A model generated the notes under the pieces. It saw only the letters and a list, made by a program, of their open reading frames with translations. It was not told where the DNA came from and did not search any database. A program made the position numbers and the translations under genes. A DNA stretch of 64,000 nt, taken from positions 62,001 through 126,000 of the forward strand of contig JAPWHL010000011.1 in assembly GCA_027214255.1 (NCBI GenBank). Direction: 5' to 3'. The stretch is from Roseovarius aestuarii (lineage in GTDB: Bacteria > Pseudomonadota > Alphaproteobacteria > Rhodobacterales > Rhodobacteraceae). Of the stretch, positions 54,878-63,388 are shown in pieces (position 1 is the stretch's first letter; each line of letters begins with the position of its first letter).

Positions 54878-55570
54878 TCAGGGGCCCATCAGAGCTGAGC
54901 GCGCGATTGTGTGGAAACGCCCGGATTCATCCTGACCGACAAGGCTAAGCGCATCCATCCTTTGGGCGGTTGTCAGCAATGGGGCCAGTACGGGGGCCAG
55001 CGCGGCATGGATGTCAGTCGTCTGGGCCTTGGGGCGTTTACCCGTGAGGGTCATGTGAAAGCGAAACTGATCCATCACATAGGGATAGCCCCAACGCAAA
55101 AGGGTTTCGCGTTGCTTGACCGTCAGGTTGGGCTGGTCGCGTCGCTGGATGTCTGCCTCGCTTAACGGCGCGCGAAATACGTTGAATTCCTGCACCGCTT
55201 GCGCGGCGAGCTGGGTCAGCGCGGGCGCTTGCTGCGTAGGAACAAGGGCAAGGAAACGCCCCAGTTGCGCCAATTCCAACAGGCCGATGGGCGCGGCCTG
55301 TGCTTGGGAACAAAAATGTTCAAAGGCGTCGTGCAATGTCTGCGCTGTGCACCCAGCAGCCAGATGAAAGGGCGGCACCACAGTTGCATGCAGACCGTAT
55401 CGGCGCGGGGGGTGCGTGATCTCGCTGATCGGCGCGGGAAGGTTGGGCAAAACAGGGTGGGGTACGGATGTTCCGGACGCAATGTCCCACCCCAGCCATG
55501 CAGCCCCGAATGACGCCAAGGGGCCGGGGGCGGGGGTGTAATAGATGGCGTATCGCAGAAACTGGGGCAT
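54878..55570 (-). CDS. DUF1045 family protein (2H phosphoesterase-like)
   Basis: 230 residues from MPQFLRYAIYYTPAPGP. Two HxT motifs typical of 2H phosphoesterases are GLHATVVPPF and FRFHMTLTG. DUF1045 proteins usually lie in phosphonate-degradation operons; none is visible here, so the enzyme's substrate is open. The ATG at 55570 was chosen because upstream sequence is not family-like. Confidence 0.82.
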   Translation of the reverse strand: MPQFLRYAIYYTPAPGPLASFGAAWLGWDIASGTSVPHPVLPNLPAPISEITHPPRRYGLHATVVPPFHLAAGCTAQTLHDAFEHFCSQAQAAPIGLLELAQLGRFLALVPTQQAPALTQLAAQAVQEFNVFRAPLSEADIQRRDQPNLTVKQRETLLRWGYPYVMDQFRFHMTLTGKRPKAQTTDIHAALAPVLAPLLTTAQRMDALSLVGQDESGRFHTIARSALMGP

Positions 55571-55703
55571 GTTGGCCATCAATGTTGGTTGCGGGCCGTC
55601 AATGTGCCACAGCCATGCAGGCGGGCCAATCCCTCTGGTTTTGACAGCGCCCCCCAAGGGGCTTCATAAGGGGGCAAACAGTTTGACCAAGGACAGGCCT
55701 ACC

Positions 55704-56399
55704 ATGCGCTTAGACCCGATTTTTGATTTTCCACCCGCGCCTTGCGTTGCCATTGAAGGACGCGAGCAGGTGTTCCCGGTGCGGCGGGTGTTCTGCGTTG
55801 GGCGCAATTATGCGGCGCATGCTGCTGAGATGGGCAACGAAGTAGACCGCGAGGCGCCGTTTTACTTTACCAAGTCGGCCCATGCCGTGATCCCATCCGG
55901 CAGCGACATCGTCTATCCGCCCGGCACACAGGACTGCCATCATGAAATGGAATTTGTGATCGCCATCGGCGCCGATGCGTTCGAGATCAGCGAAAATCGC
56001 GCCTTGGACGTTGTTTATGGGTATGCCTGCGGGATTGACCTGACCCGGCGTGATTTACAGGCGGTCGCCAAAGCAGGGCGACGCCCGTGGGATTTGGGTA
56101 AAGATTTCGAAAACGCCGCGATCATGGGCGCGATCACCCCGGCTGCCGAATTCGGCGCGGTGGGGGCGCAAGCAATCTGGCTGGATCGGGATGGCGCGCG
56201 GGTGCAGGACGCCACATTGGCCGAGATGGTGTGGAGCGTGCCTGAAATCATCGCACATCTGTCGCGGTTCTATCATCTGGCCGCAGGAGATCTGATCTAT
56301 ACCGGAACACCCGCAGGCGTCGGGCCCGTTTCGCCGGGCAGCGTGTTGACGGGGGGCATCGACGGGCTGTCACCGGTGACGTTGACGATCAAAACCTAA
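55704..56399 (+). CDS. Fumarylacetoacetate hydrolase family protein (fumarylpyruvate hydrolase-like)
   Basis: 231 residues from MRLDPIFDFPPAPCV. The FAH fold has VGRNYAAHAAEMG, PFYFTKSAHAVIPSG, the metal-binding Glu cluster HHEMEFVIAIG and IYTGTPAGVGPVSPG. The short, FAH-domain-only form fits fumarylpyruvate or acylpyruvate hydrolases of gentisate-type pathways. No ring-cleavage genes are adjacent. The substrate is not certain. Confidence 0.86.
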   Translation: MRLDPIFDFPPAPCVAIEGREQVFPVRRVFCVGRNYAAHAAEMGNEVDREAPFYFTKSAHAVIPSGSDIVYPPGTQDCHHEMEFVIAIGADAFEISENRALDVVYGYACGIDLTRRDLQAVAKAGRRPWDLGKDFENAAIMGAITPAAEFGAVGAQAIWLDRDGARVQDATLAEMVWSVPEIIAHLSRFYHLAAGDLIYTGTPAGVGPVSPGSVLTGGIDGLSPVTLTIKT

Positions 56400-56417
56400 G
56401 CGCAGCCGCGTCTCGGT

Positions 56418-56460
56418 TCCGCCCCGGAAGCCTGTTCTTTCAAGGCAGTCCCGGGGCGGA
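56418..56460. terminator. Hairpin between convergent FAH and Mcd genes
   Basis: Stem TCCGCCCCGG (56418-56427) with CCGGGGCGGA (56451-56460), with a small inner stem in the loop. Probably ends both transcripts, though no strong T run follows. Confidence 0.6.
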
Positions 56461-56481
56461 GGGGCTATTCGCTGCGTGTGT

Positions 56482-58140
56482 TCAGCCCAGAAGACGGCGG
56501 GCAATGACCTGCGCCTGAATTTCGGCCGCGCCTTCAAAGATGTTGAGGATGCGGGCATCACACAAAACGCGGCTGATTTTGTATTCCAGCGCGAAACCGT
56601 TGCCGCCGTGGATTTGCAGCCCGTTGTCCGCCGCCGCCCATGCCACGCGCGCGCCCAGAAGTTTGGCCATGCCCGCCTCCAGATCGCAACGGTGACCGTG
56701 ATCCTTTTCCCAAGCCGAGAAATAGGTTAGCTGGCGCGCAACCATGATTTCGACCGCCATCATAGCCAGTTTACCGCTGACACGAGGGAAATCGATCAGG
56801 GATTTTCCGAATTGCTTGCGGTCTTGCGCGTATTGGATCGAAATATCCAACGCCGATTGCGCAACGCCGATGGCGCGGGCGGCAGTTTGAATGCGCGCGG
56901 ATTCAAAGGTTTCCATCAACTGTTTGAAACCTTTGCCCTCGGCTCCGCCCAACAGGTTTTCGCCTTTGACGTGAAAACCATCGAACGCCAGTTCGTATTC
57001 TTTCATTCCGCGATAGCCCAGAACCTCGATCTCGCCGCCTGACATGCCGTCAGTGGGGAAGGGGGCCTCGTCGGTGCCGGGAATTTTCTCGGCCAAAAAC
57101 ATCGACAGGCCCCGGTGATCGGTCGAGTCTGGATCCGTGCGTGCCAGCAGGGTCATTACATGGGTACGCGCCGCGTGGGTGATCCATGTCTTGTTTCCGG
57201 TGACGCGATAGTCGTCGCCATCTTTGACCGCGCGGGTGCGCAAAGCGCCGAGATCCGAACCTGTGTTGGGTTCGGTAAATACGGCCGTTGGCAGGATCTC
57301 GCCGCTGGCCAGTTTGGGCAGCCACTGTTCCTTTTGCGCGTCGGTGCCACCACAGATGATCAGCTCGGCCGCGATTTCGCTGCGCGTTCCAAGGCTGCCA
57401 ACACCAATATAGCCGCGGCTCAGCTCTTCGGACACGACAACCATCGACGCTTTGGATAGGCCCAAACCGCCATAATCCTCGGGGATAGTCAGACCAAAGA
57501 CGCCCATTTCGGCCAGTTCCTCAATGATTTCCATCGGGATCAGTTCGTCTTTGAGGTGCCAGTCATGGGCGAACGGTTCGACCCGTTCTAGCGCATAGCG
57601 GCGGAATTGTTCGCGGATCATTTCCAGCTCTTCGTCCAGCCCGGTGCGCCCCACGGTGATCTCGGCACTGCGTTCTTGCATCAGCTTGACCAGACGGGTG
57701 CGTGCCGCCTGCGTGTTGCCGGTCTGGGTCAAAGCCATGATCTCGGGCGACATCAGGCCGCGCATGTCATCTGGCGACAGGCCGATGTCCTGCAAGCGAA
57801 CGAATTCGCCCTGATTCATCGGGATGCCGCCGTAAATCTGCCAGAGATATTCGCCAAACGCGATCTGGTGGATCAGGGCTTCGACCTCGCCGAAGGTGCC
57901 GTCGTTTTGCAGACGTTCGGCCCAAGCTTGCATTTGGTGCAGAGCTTCGGAATAGGTGGCCAGCCATGCAAGAGCATGTGCCGCAGTCTGATTTTCCTCA
58001 ATCAATGCGCCTGAAACACGCCCGTCGACCGATACCATGTCGCGCAAACAGTCTTTGGCCTTAGTCAAAACGCCAGCCACAGGGGGCAATGCTGCGCTTG
58101 TAAGCGCCGTCAGATTGTCCAACAGAATGCTTTGAGCCAT
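56482..58140 (-). CDS. mcd: (2S)-methylsuccinyl-CoA dehydrogenase
   Basis: 552 residues from MAQSILLDNL; the ATG at 58140 has AAGG 7 nt before it. The first 150 residues form a helical extension (ALAWLATYSEALHQMQAWA) not found in ordinary acyl-CoA dehydrogenases; the rest is the acyl-CoA dehydrogenase fold with IPEDYGGLGLS, TEPNTGSDLGALRT, WITHAARTHV and the C-terminal QIHGGNGFALEY. The long N-terminal part and these motifs fit Mcd of the ethylmalonyl-CoA pathway for acetyl-CoA assimilation. The assignment is likely, though other long acyl-CoA dehydrogenases exist. Confidence 0.82.
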   Translation of the reverse strand: MAQSILLDNLTALTSAALPPVAGVLTKAKDCLRDMVSVDGRVSGALIEENQTAAHALAWLATYSEALHQMQAWAERLQNDGTFGEVEALIHQIAFGEYLWQIYGGIPMNQGEFVRLQDIGLSPDDMRGLMSPEIMALTQTGNTQAARTRLVKLMQERSAEITVGRTGLDEELEMIREQFRRYALERVEPFAHDWHLKDELIPMEIIEELAEMGVFGLTIPEDYGGLGLSKASMVVVSEELSRGYIGVGSLGTRSEIAAELIICGGTDAQKEQWLPKLASGEILPTAVFTEPNTGSDLGALRTRAVKDGDDYRVTGNKTWITHAARTHVMTLLARTDPDSTDHRGLSMFLAEKIPGTDEAPFPTDGMSGGEIEVLGYRGMKEYELAFDGFHVKGENLLGGAEGKGFKQLMETFESARIQTAARAIGVAQSALDISIQYAQDRKQFGKSLIDFPRVSGKLAMMAVEIMVARQLTYFSAWEKDHGHRCDLEAGMAKLLGARVAWAAADNGLQIHGGNGFALEYKISRVLCDARILNIFEGAAEIQAQVIARRLLG

Positions 58141-58314
58141 CTCACCACCTTGTCCGTCATGCGCCATGATACAATCCTTTTTTCGGTTGCGCCCTGTCCT
58201 AGCTACTTCGCAGATGCAGCGCAACTATTTAACCTTTGGAGCGCCGCATTTGATCTAATGTTGCGCGTTGATGTTTTGCAGTGCAGCGACAGCCAATATT
58301 GATAAATAGGGCGG

Positions 58315-59088
58315 ATGGAGATTCTGTCGGGCTTTGGGCCACCGCATGTTTGGATGATTGCCTGTCTCATTGCCTTGGGGGCCGGGCTGGTCAAGGGGGT
58401 GGTTGGTTTTGCTATGCCGACAATCCTGATTTCGGGACTCAGCAGTCTTGTGTCACCTGAACTGGCGCTTGCCTGTTTGATCGTGCCGACGGTTTTGACC
58501 AATGCGTGGCAGGCATTGCGCCAAGGCTGGAGCGAGGCACTGGGATCGCTGCGCCGCTTTTGGGTCTTCATGGCTGTGGGCGGGGTAGTTATGGTTGGCT
58601 CGGCGCAATTGGTGCCGTTGCTGCCACCCGCTGCATTGTTGCTGATTATTGGCGTGCCGTTGGTTGCTTATGCGCTATCGGCCCTGATGGGGCGTCCCCT
58701 GCGCCTGCCCCCGCGTCCCGGCTGGAGAATCGAGGCCGGAATAGGGGCCGTCACCGGTTTTCTGGGGGGGCTGACAGGTGTCTGGGGCCCAACCACGGTG
58801 GCCATGCTGACCGCATTGCAAACGCCCAAACGTGAACAGGTCCGGGTGCAGGGCGTTATTTATGGTATGGGGGCCGTGGTTCTGGCCTTTTCGCATTGGG
58901 GGTCGGGTGTTTTGAATGCCCAAACCCTGCCCTTGTCATTGGCCTTGGTTGTTCCCTGCCTTGCCGGAGTGTGGATCGGATTTCAGGTTCAAGATCGCAT
59001 TGATCAGGGGCTGTTCCGCCGACTGACTTTGGTGGTGCTGTTACTGGCCGGACTGAACCTGCTGCGACGGGGCCTGATGGGGTTCTAG
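58315..59088 (+). CDS. TSUP (TauE/SafE) family transporter
   Basis: 257 residues with eight hydrophobic segments and the TSUP repeat feature GAGLVKGVVGFAMPTI near residues 21-36, mirrored by TGFLGGLTGVWGPTTVAML in the second half. TSUP proteins move sulfite, sulfonates or related anions. The substrate cannot be told from the sequence or neighbours. Confidence 0.87.
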   Translation: MEILSGFGPPHVWMIACLIALGAGLVKGVVGFAMPTILISGLSSLVSPELALACLIVPTVLTNAWQALRQGWSEALGSLRRFWVFMAVGGVVMVGSAQLVPLLPPAALLLIIGVPLVAYALSALMGRPLRLPPRPGWRIEAGIGAVTGFLGGLTGVWGPTTVAMLTALQTPKREQVRVQGVIYGMGAVVLAFSHWGSGVLNAQTLPLSLALVVPCLAGVWIGFQVQDRIDQGLFRRLTLVVLLLAGLNLLRRGLMGF

Positions 59089-59118
59089 GCGTGCGAATCA
59101 ACCCAGCTGTCCTTGGGT

Positions 59119-59138
59119 TCAGCCCCCTGTTGGGCTGA
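59119..59138. terminator. Hairpin downstream of the TSUP gene
   Basis: Stem TCAGCCC (59119-59125) with GGGCTGA (59132-59138), 6-nt loop. No strong T run. It lies 30 bp after the stop. Confidence 0.4.
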
Positions 59139-59309
59139 GAAGAGACGTGAATATATGCGAAAACACCGCGTTAAAGCCCCGCTAATAGCTGTTTTTGGCT
59201 GAAAGTGGCCATCATCCGTGCGCTTTGTGTTTTTGTTTTCGATGTTTCTACCTATAGTCGGATGAAAGGCGCACGAAGCGTCGATAACAACTGTCAGGGG
59301 ACACTGCCG

Positions 59310-59591
59310 ATGATCCGTTCGGAACTGATTCAGAAAATCGCCGACGAAAATCCACATCTTTTTCAGCGCGATGTGGAGCGGATCGTGAATACGGTCTTTA
59401 ATGAAATCACCGACGCTATGGCCAACGGCAACCGAGTTGAGTTGCGCGGCTTTGGCGCGTTTTCGGTCAAGCAGCGGGATGCGCGCACAGGCCGCAATCC
59501 GCGCACCGGTGAATCTGTCCAGGTTGAAGAAAAGCATGTGCCTTTCTTTAAAACGGGCAAACTTCTTCGGGACCGCCTGAACGGGAAATAA
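59310..59591 (+). CDS. ihfB: Integration host factor subunit beta
   Basis: 93 residues from [18 protein letters not shown], with the HU/IHF DNA-binding arm region [20 protein letters not shown] and [17 protein letters not shown] bends DNA at specific sites and pairs with IHF alpha. The start at 59310 matches the family. lapA follows 2 bp later. Confidence 0.95.
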   Translation: MIRSELIQKIADENPHLFQRDVERIVNTVFNEITDAMANGNRVELRGFGAFSVKQRDARTGRNPRTGESVQVEEKHVPFFKTGKLLRDRLNGK

Positions 59592-59593
59592 CC

Positions 59594-59944
59594 ATGCGTT
59601 ACATTCGCTACGCTTCCATCGCCATCTTTGCGCTGGCGCTGATCTTGATTGCCTTGGCAAACCGCACGACTGTGTCAGTCAAGATGCTGCCCGACGAACT
59701 GTCTGGATTTGCCACACTCAACCCCAGCTACGAGCTGCCACTGTTCGTGGTGCTGTTTGGCGGAGTATTGGCCGGGCTTGTGCTGGGCTTTATTTGGGAA
59801 TGGATTCGCGAGGCGGGCGAACGCGCGGCCGCCGCACGTCAGGCCCGCGAAATTGAAAGCCTGCGCGCAGAACTGGCCCGGTTGAAGGTCGAAAAACACG
59901 AGGGCAAGGACGAGGTTCTGGCCCTGCTCGACAAGGCCAGCTAA
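59594..59944 (+). CDS. lapA: LapA family (DUF1049) membrane protein
   Basis: 116 residues with two membrane segments (YASIAIFALALILIALAN and YELPLFVVLFGGVLAGLVLGF) followed by a charged coiled-coil C-terminus (AAARQAREIESLRAELARLKVEK). This is the LapA arrangement, in E. coli linked to LPS assembly with LapB. ihfB-lapA-trpF is a common alphaproteobacterial order. Confidence 0.85.
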   Translation: MRYIRYASIAIFALALILIALANRTTVSVKMLPDELSGFATLNPSYELPLFVVLFGGVLAGLVLGFIWEWIREAGERAAAARQAREIESLRAELARLKVEKHEGKDEVLALLDKAS

Positions 59945-59950
59945 CCCCCT

Positions 59951-60601
59951 ATGCCTCAAGATATCCGGATCAAGATGTGCGGGCTGACCCGCACCTGCGA
60001 TGTGTCTGCTGCGGTCGACGCCGGGGCAGCCTATATCGGCTTGAATTTCTTTGCCCGATCGCCCCGTTATGTGTCTATCGACGCGATGCGCGCCATTGCG
60101 CAGGCTATTCCCGTGGGGGTGGCCAAGGTGGCGCTGGTTGTGGACGCCGATAACGCCGCCTTGGATGCGCTGACGGCGCAGGTGCCGCTGGATATGCTGC
60201 AACTGCACGGCCACGAAACCCCGGCCCGCGTAAGCGAGGTCAAACAGCGCTATGGATTGCCAGTGATGAAAGTGCTGGGCATTTCCGATGCGGATGACCT
60301 GTCACAGATCGATGTCTATTCGGCTGTGGCGGATCAAATGTTGGTCGATGCCAAACCGCCCAAGGGCGCAGACCGCCCCGGAGGTAACGCAGTGTCGTTC
60401 GATTGGTCTTTGATCGCCGGGCGGCGGTGGGCGGTGCCATGGATGCTGGCAGGCGGTCTGACACCCGAAAATGTCGCCGAGGCGGTGCAGGCCACGGGCG
60501 CGCGTCAGGTCGACGTGGCTTCTGGCATCGAAAGTGCACCGGGGATCAAGGACGCGGGGCTGATGCGGGCATTCGTATCCGCGGCCCAAGACGGGGTGTA
60601 A
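59951..60601 (+). CDS. trpF: Phosphoribosylanthranilate isomerase
   Basis: 216 residues. It begins [18 protein letters not shown], with the catalytic Cys in KMCGLT, Asp in [19 protein letters not shown] and [13 protein letters not shown]. It isomerises phosphoribosylanthranilate in tryptophan synthesis. trpB follows after a 212-bp gap, in which I see only an imperfect 16-bp palindrome (60698-60713). Confidence 0.94.
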   Translation: MPQDIRIKMCGLTRTCDVSAAVDAGAAYIGLNFFARSPRYVSIDAMRAIAQAIPVGVAKVALVVDADNAALDALTAQVPLDMLQLHGHETPARVSEVKQRYGLPVMKVLGISDADDLSQIDVYSAVADQMLVDAKPPKGADRPGGNAVSFDWSLIAGRRWAVPWMLAGGLTPENVAEAVQATGARQVDVASGIESAPGIKDAGLMRAFVSAAQDGV

Positions 60602-60813
60602 TCCTCACACATGTGCGCCCCAACGCCTTTGATCCAGCTCTGCGTTCCGCGCGCGGCTCTTTGATACGTGCCGGTTGTGCACCTCGGCCTGTTTTGCCAC
60701 CCCAAGTTGGGTGCAAACGCACGGCTGACTGACATCCACGCCTTTTCGCTGGAAAAACCCACGACTCTCCCATATTCAAGCGCAGCAGCTTGCGTGATGG
60801 AAGGGCCAGCCAG

Positions 60814-62043
60814 ATGAACGATCTTTTCAACAGTTTCATGACAGGACCCGATGAAAAGGGACGCTTCGGTGATTTCGGTGGACGCTTCGTCAGCGAAACC
60901 CTGATGCCGTTGATTTTGGAGCTGGAAAAACAATACGAGCATGCCAAAACCGACGACAGTTTCTGGGCCGAAATGCATGACCTGTGGACGCATTACGTCG
61001 GTCGCCCCAGCCCGTTGTATTATGCCGACCGCCTGACAAAACATTTGGGCGGGGCCAAGATCTATCTGAAGCGGGACGAGCTGAACCACACCGGCGCGCA
61101 TAAAATTAACAACGTACTGGGCCAGATCATTCTTGCGCGCCGTATGGGGAAGACGCGTATCATCGCAGAAACCGGCGCAGGCCAGCACGGGGTGGCAACG
61201 GCCACTGTCTGTGCCAAGTTCGGGCTGAAATGCGTGGTTTACATGGGGGCCCATGATGTTGAGCGCCAGAAACCCAACGTGTTCCGCATGCGCCTGCTGG
61301 GGGCCGAGGTGGTCCCTGTCACATCAGGCCGCGGCACATTGAAAGACGCAATGAACGATGCGCTGCGCGATTGGGTGACCAACGTGCGCGATACATTTTA
61401 TTGCATCGGTACAGTGGCTGGCCCGCATCCCTATCCGGCAATGGTCCGGGATTTTCAGGCCATCATCGGCAAGGAAGCCAAGGAACAGATGCAGGCCGCC
61501 GAGGGTCGCCTGCCCGATACGCTGATCGCTGCCATTGGTGGTGGTTCCAACGCGATGGGCCTGTTCTTCCCGTTTCTTGACGACAAAAGCGTCAACATCA
61601 TCGGCGTCGAGGCCGGGGGCAAAGGCGTGAATGCCAAGATGGAGCATTGCGCCTCGCTAACTGGCGGTCGCCCCGGCGTGCTGCATGGAAATCGTACCTA
61701 TCTGTTGCAAGACGACGATGGCCAGATTCTCGAAGGGTATTCGATCTCTGCCGGGTTGGACTATCCCGGTATTGGCCCCGAGCATAGCTGGCTACACGAG
61801 ATTGGGCGCGCCAAATACGTTTCTATTACTGACAAAGAGGCGTTGGAGGCTTTTCAGTTGAGCTGCGAAATGGAGGGGATTATTCCCGCGCTGGAACCGA
61901 GCCACGCCTTGGCTCATGTGATGAAGATCGCCCCCGAACTTCCTGCCGACCATTTGATCTGCATGAACATGTGTGGACGTGGAGACAAAGACATCTTTAC
62001 TGTCGCCAAACACCTTGGCTTTGGCATGGACGAGGCGGATTGA
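60814..62043 (+). CDS. trpB: Tryptophan synthase beta subunit
   Basis: 409 residues from [19 protein letters not shown]. The PLP lysine is Lys97 in [11 protein letters not shown]; other motifs are [22 protein letters not shown] and EPSHALAH. It joins indole and serine. The alpha subunit TrpA is not in the window after it, unlike the compact trpFBA order of some bacteria. A family A composite repeat lies downstream. Confidence 0.95.
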   Translation: MNDLFNSFMTGPDEKGRFGDFGGRFVSETLMPLILELEKQYEHAKTDDSFWAEMHDLWTHYVGRPSPLYYADRLTKHLGGAKIYLKRDELNHTGAHKINNVLGQIILARRMGKTRIIAETGAGQHGVATATVCAKFGLKCVVYMGAHDVERQKPNVFRMRLLGAEVVPVTSGRGTLKDAMNDALRDWVTNVRDTFYCIGTVAGPHPYPAMVRDFQAIIGKEAKEQMQAAEGRLPDTLIAAIGGGSNAMGLFFPFLDDKSVNIIGVEAGGKGVNAKMEHCASLTGGRPGVLHGNRTYLLQDDDGQILEGYSISAGLDYPGIGPEHSWLHEIGRAKYVSITDKEALEAFQLSCEMEGIIPALEPSHALAHVMKIAPELPADHLICMNMCGRGDKDIFTVAKHLGFGMDEAD

Positions 62044-62145
62044 TCTGATCCCCGTCAAAGCAACGATTTAACTGGAATGCCACGGCAGCAAAGGTTGTGC
62101 GGGGCATTTACTTTGGCCGAGACTCCCCTGCTGCCAGGGGCGCGA

Positions 62146-62223
62146 TGGGGGCTCTGCCCCCGACAATGACAACTCCTGCGGAGTTTTCATTGTCTCCCCC
62201 GGGATATTTTCAGCCAGAAGATG
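62146..62223. repeat. Composite intergenic repeat, copy 2 (family A)
   Basis: GGGGG-N5-CCCCC (62146-62160), then a long hairpin GACAATGA (62162-62169) / TCATTGTC (62187-62194) with an inner stem AACTCC/GGAGTT, then a 23-bp arm (62201-62223) identical to the reverse complement of 2541-2563. It lies after trpB, before the convergent dehydrogenase gene. The order is the mirror of copy 1. Confidence 0.78.
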
Positions 62224-62242
62224 TTAAGGGGACGGCCTCTGT

Positions 62243-62267
62243 GCTTTTTCTTGGGCCAAATACCCAA
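62243..62267. repeat. Short intergenic repeat, family C, copy 3
   Basis: TTTTTCTTGG-N4-AAATACCC in the trpB / dehydrogenase gap, 20 bp after the family A arm. Same pattern as 12139-12163 and 52369-52393. Confidence 0.55.
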
Positions 62268-62301
62268 ATTGCAACAGAGCCTTCAGGCGCAACGCAAGTG
62301 T

Positions 62302-63177
62302 TTATCGCGTCGGCACCGGCGCATCGCCTCGATAATCATAAAAACCGCGCCCCGATTTGCGTCCCAACCATCCAGCCTCGACATATTTCGTGAGCAAAGG
62401 GCAGGGGCGGTATTTTGTATCCGCCAACCCGTCGTGCAAGACGTTCATGATAGCTAGACATGTGTCCAGGCCGATGAAATCTGCTAGTTCCAGCGGGCCC
62501 ATTGGGTGGTTGGCCCCCAGTTTCATCGATTGGTCGATCGAGCGCACGTTGCCGACACCTTCATACAGTGTATAGACCGCCTCGTTGATCATCGGCATCA
62601 GGATGCGGTTGACGATGAAACCTGGGAAATCCTCGGCTGACGCGGCCGTTTTTCCAAGGTTCTCTACTACTTTTAGACAGGTGTCATAGGTGGGCCCGTC
62701 AGTGGCAATGCCCCGGATCAGCTCGACCAGTTGCATGACCGGTACGGGGTTCATGAAATGAAATCCCATGAAACGTTCGGGGCGGTCTGTTCGACTGGCA
62801 AGTCGAGTGATCGAAATAGAGGACGTGTTTGACGTCAGAATCGTTTCTGGTTTTAAATGTGGGATCAGGTCTTCGAAAATAGCTTGTTTTACGGTTTCAC
62901 GCTCGGTTGCGGCCTCGATGATCAAGTCTGTGCGCCCTAGGTCAGTGAGCGTCAACGTGCAGCCGATGCGGGACAGGGCGTCATCCATTTGGGCCTGAGT
63001 GATTTTATCGCGGCTGACCTGGCGCGCCATGTTGTTACGGGTGAGCGTCTGTGCGGCATCCAATGCCTCTTGGCTGATATCGGTGAGCAAAACCTCATAG
63101 CCGGCCAATGCCATGACATGGGCAATGCCATTGCCCATTTGACCTGCGCCGACGACGCCTATTGACTGGATATCCAT
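62302..63177 (-). CDS. 3-hydroxybutyryl-CoA dehydrogenase
   Basis: 291 residues. The N-terminal NAD motif is GVVGAGQMGNGIAHV. Catalytic His lies in FMGFHFMNPVPVMQLVEL, with NTSSISIT and FIVNRILMPMINEAV. The short single-domain form matches 3-hydroxybutyryl-CoA dehydrogenases, which act in acetoacetyl-CoA/hydroxybutyrate metabolism and may feed the ethylmalonyl-CoA route with Mcd. Chain specificity is not provable here. Confidence 0.9.
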   Translation of the reverse strand: MDIQSIGVVGAGQMGNGIAHVMALAGYEVLLTDISQEALDAAQTLTRNNMARQVSRDKITQAQMDDALSRIGCTLTLTDLGRTDLIIEAATERETVKQAIFEDLIPHLKPETILTSNTSSISITRLASRTDRPERFMGFHFMNPVPVMQLVELIRGIATDGPTYDTCLKVVENLGKTAASAEDFPGFIVNRILMPMINEAVYTLYEGVGNVRSIDQSMKLGANHPMGPLELADFIGLDTCLAIMNVLHDGLADTKYRPCPLLTKYVEAGWLGRKSGRGFYDYRGDAPVPTR

Positions 63178-63388
63178 TGCCGTTGCCTCATGTTTGACCG
63201 TCTGCGCAGACTACGCTTGCAGGGGGGCGGCCTGCAAGGGGGCCGACATATGAAAGCCGTGCGGTACGAATGGAATTCTGGTTAGAGCACAAGCCGATAT
63301 CGTCAATTTTCCAACATTTGCGCCTTTAGCCATTTTTAAAGGCTTGTCCCTGAGTCTGGCGCGTGGGTGACTATAATGGTGGGATACT

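Noticed and set aside
60698..60713. Imperfect palindrome CACCCC...GGGTG between trpF and trpB as an attenuator
   Set aside because: Arms are short with a central mismatch, there is no leader peptide with Trp codons and no T run, so I do not call a regulatory element.
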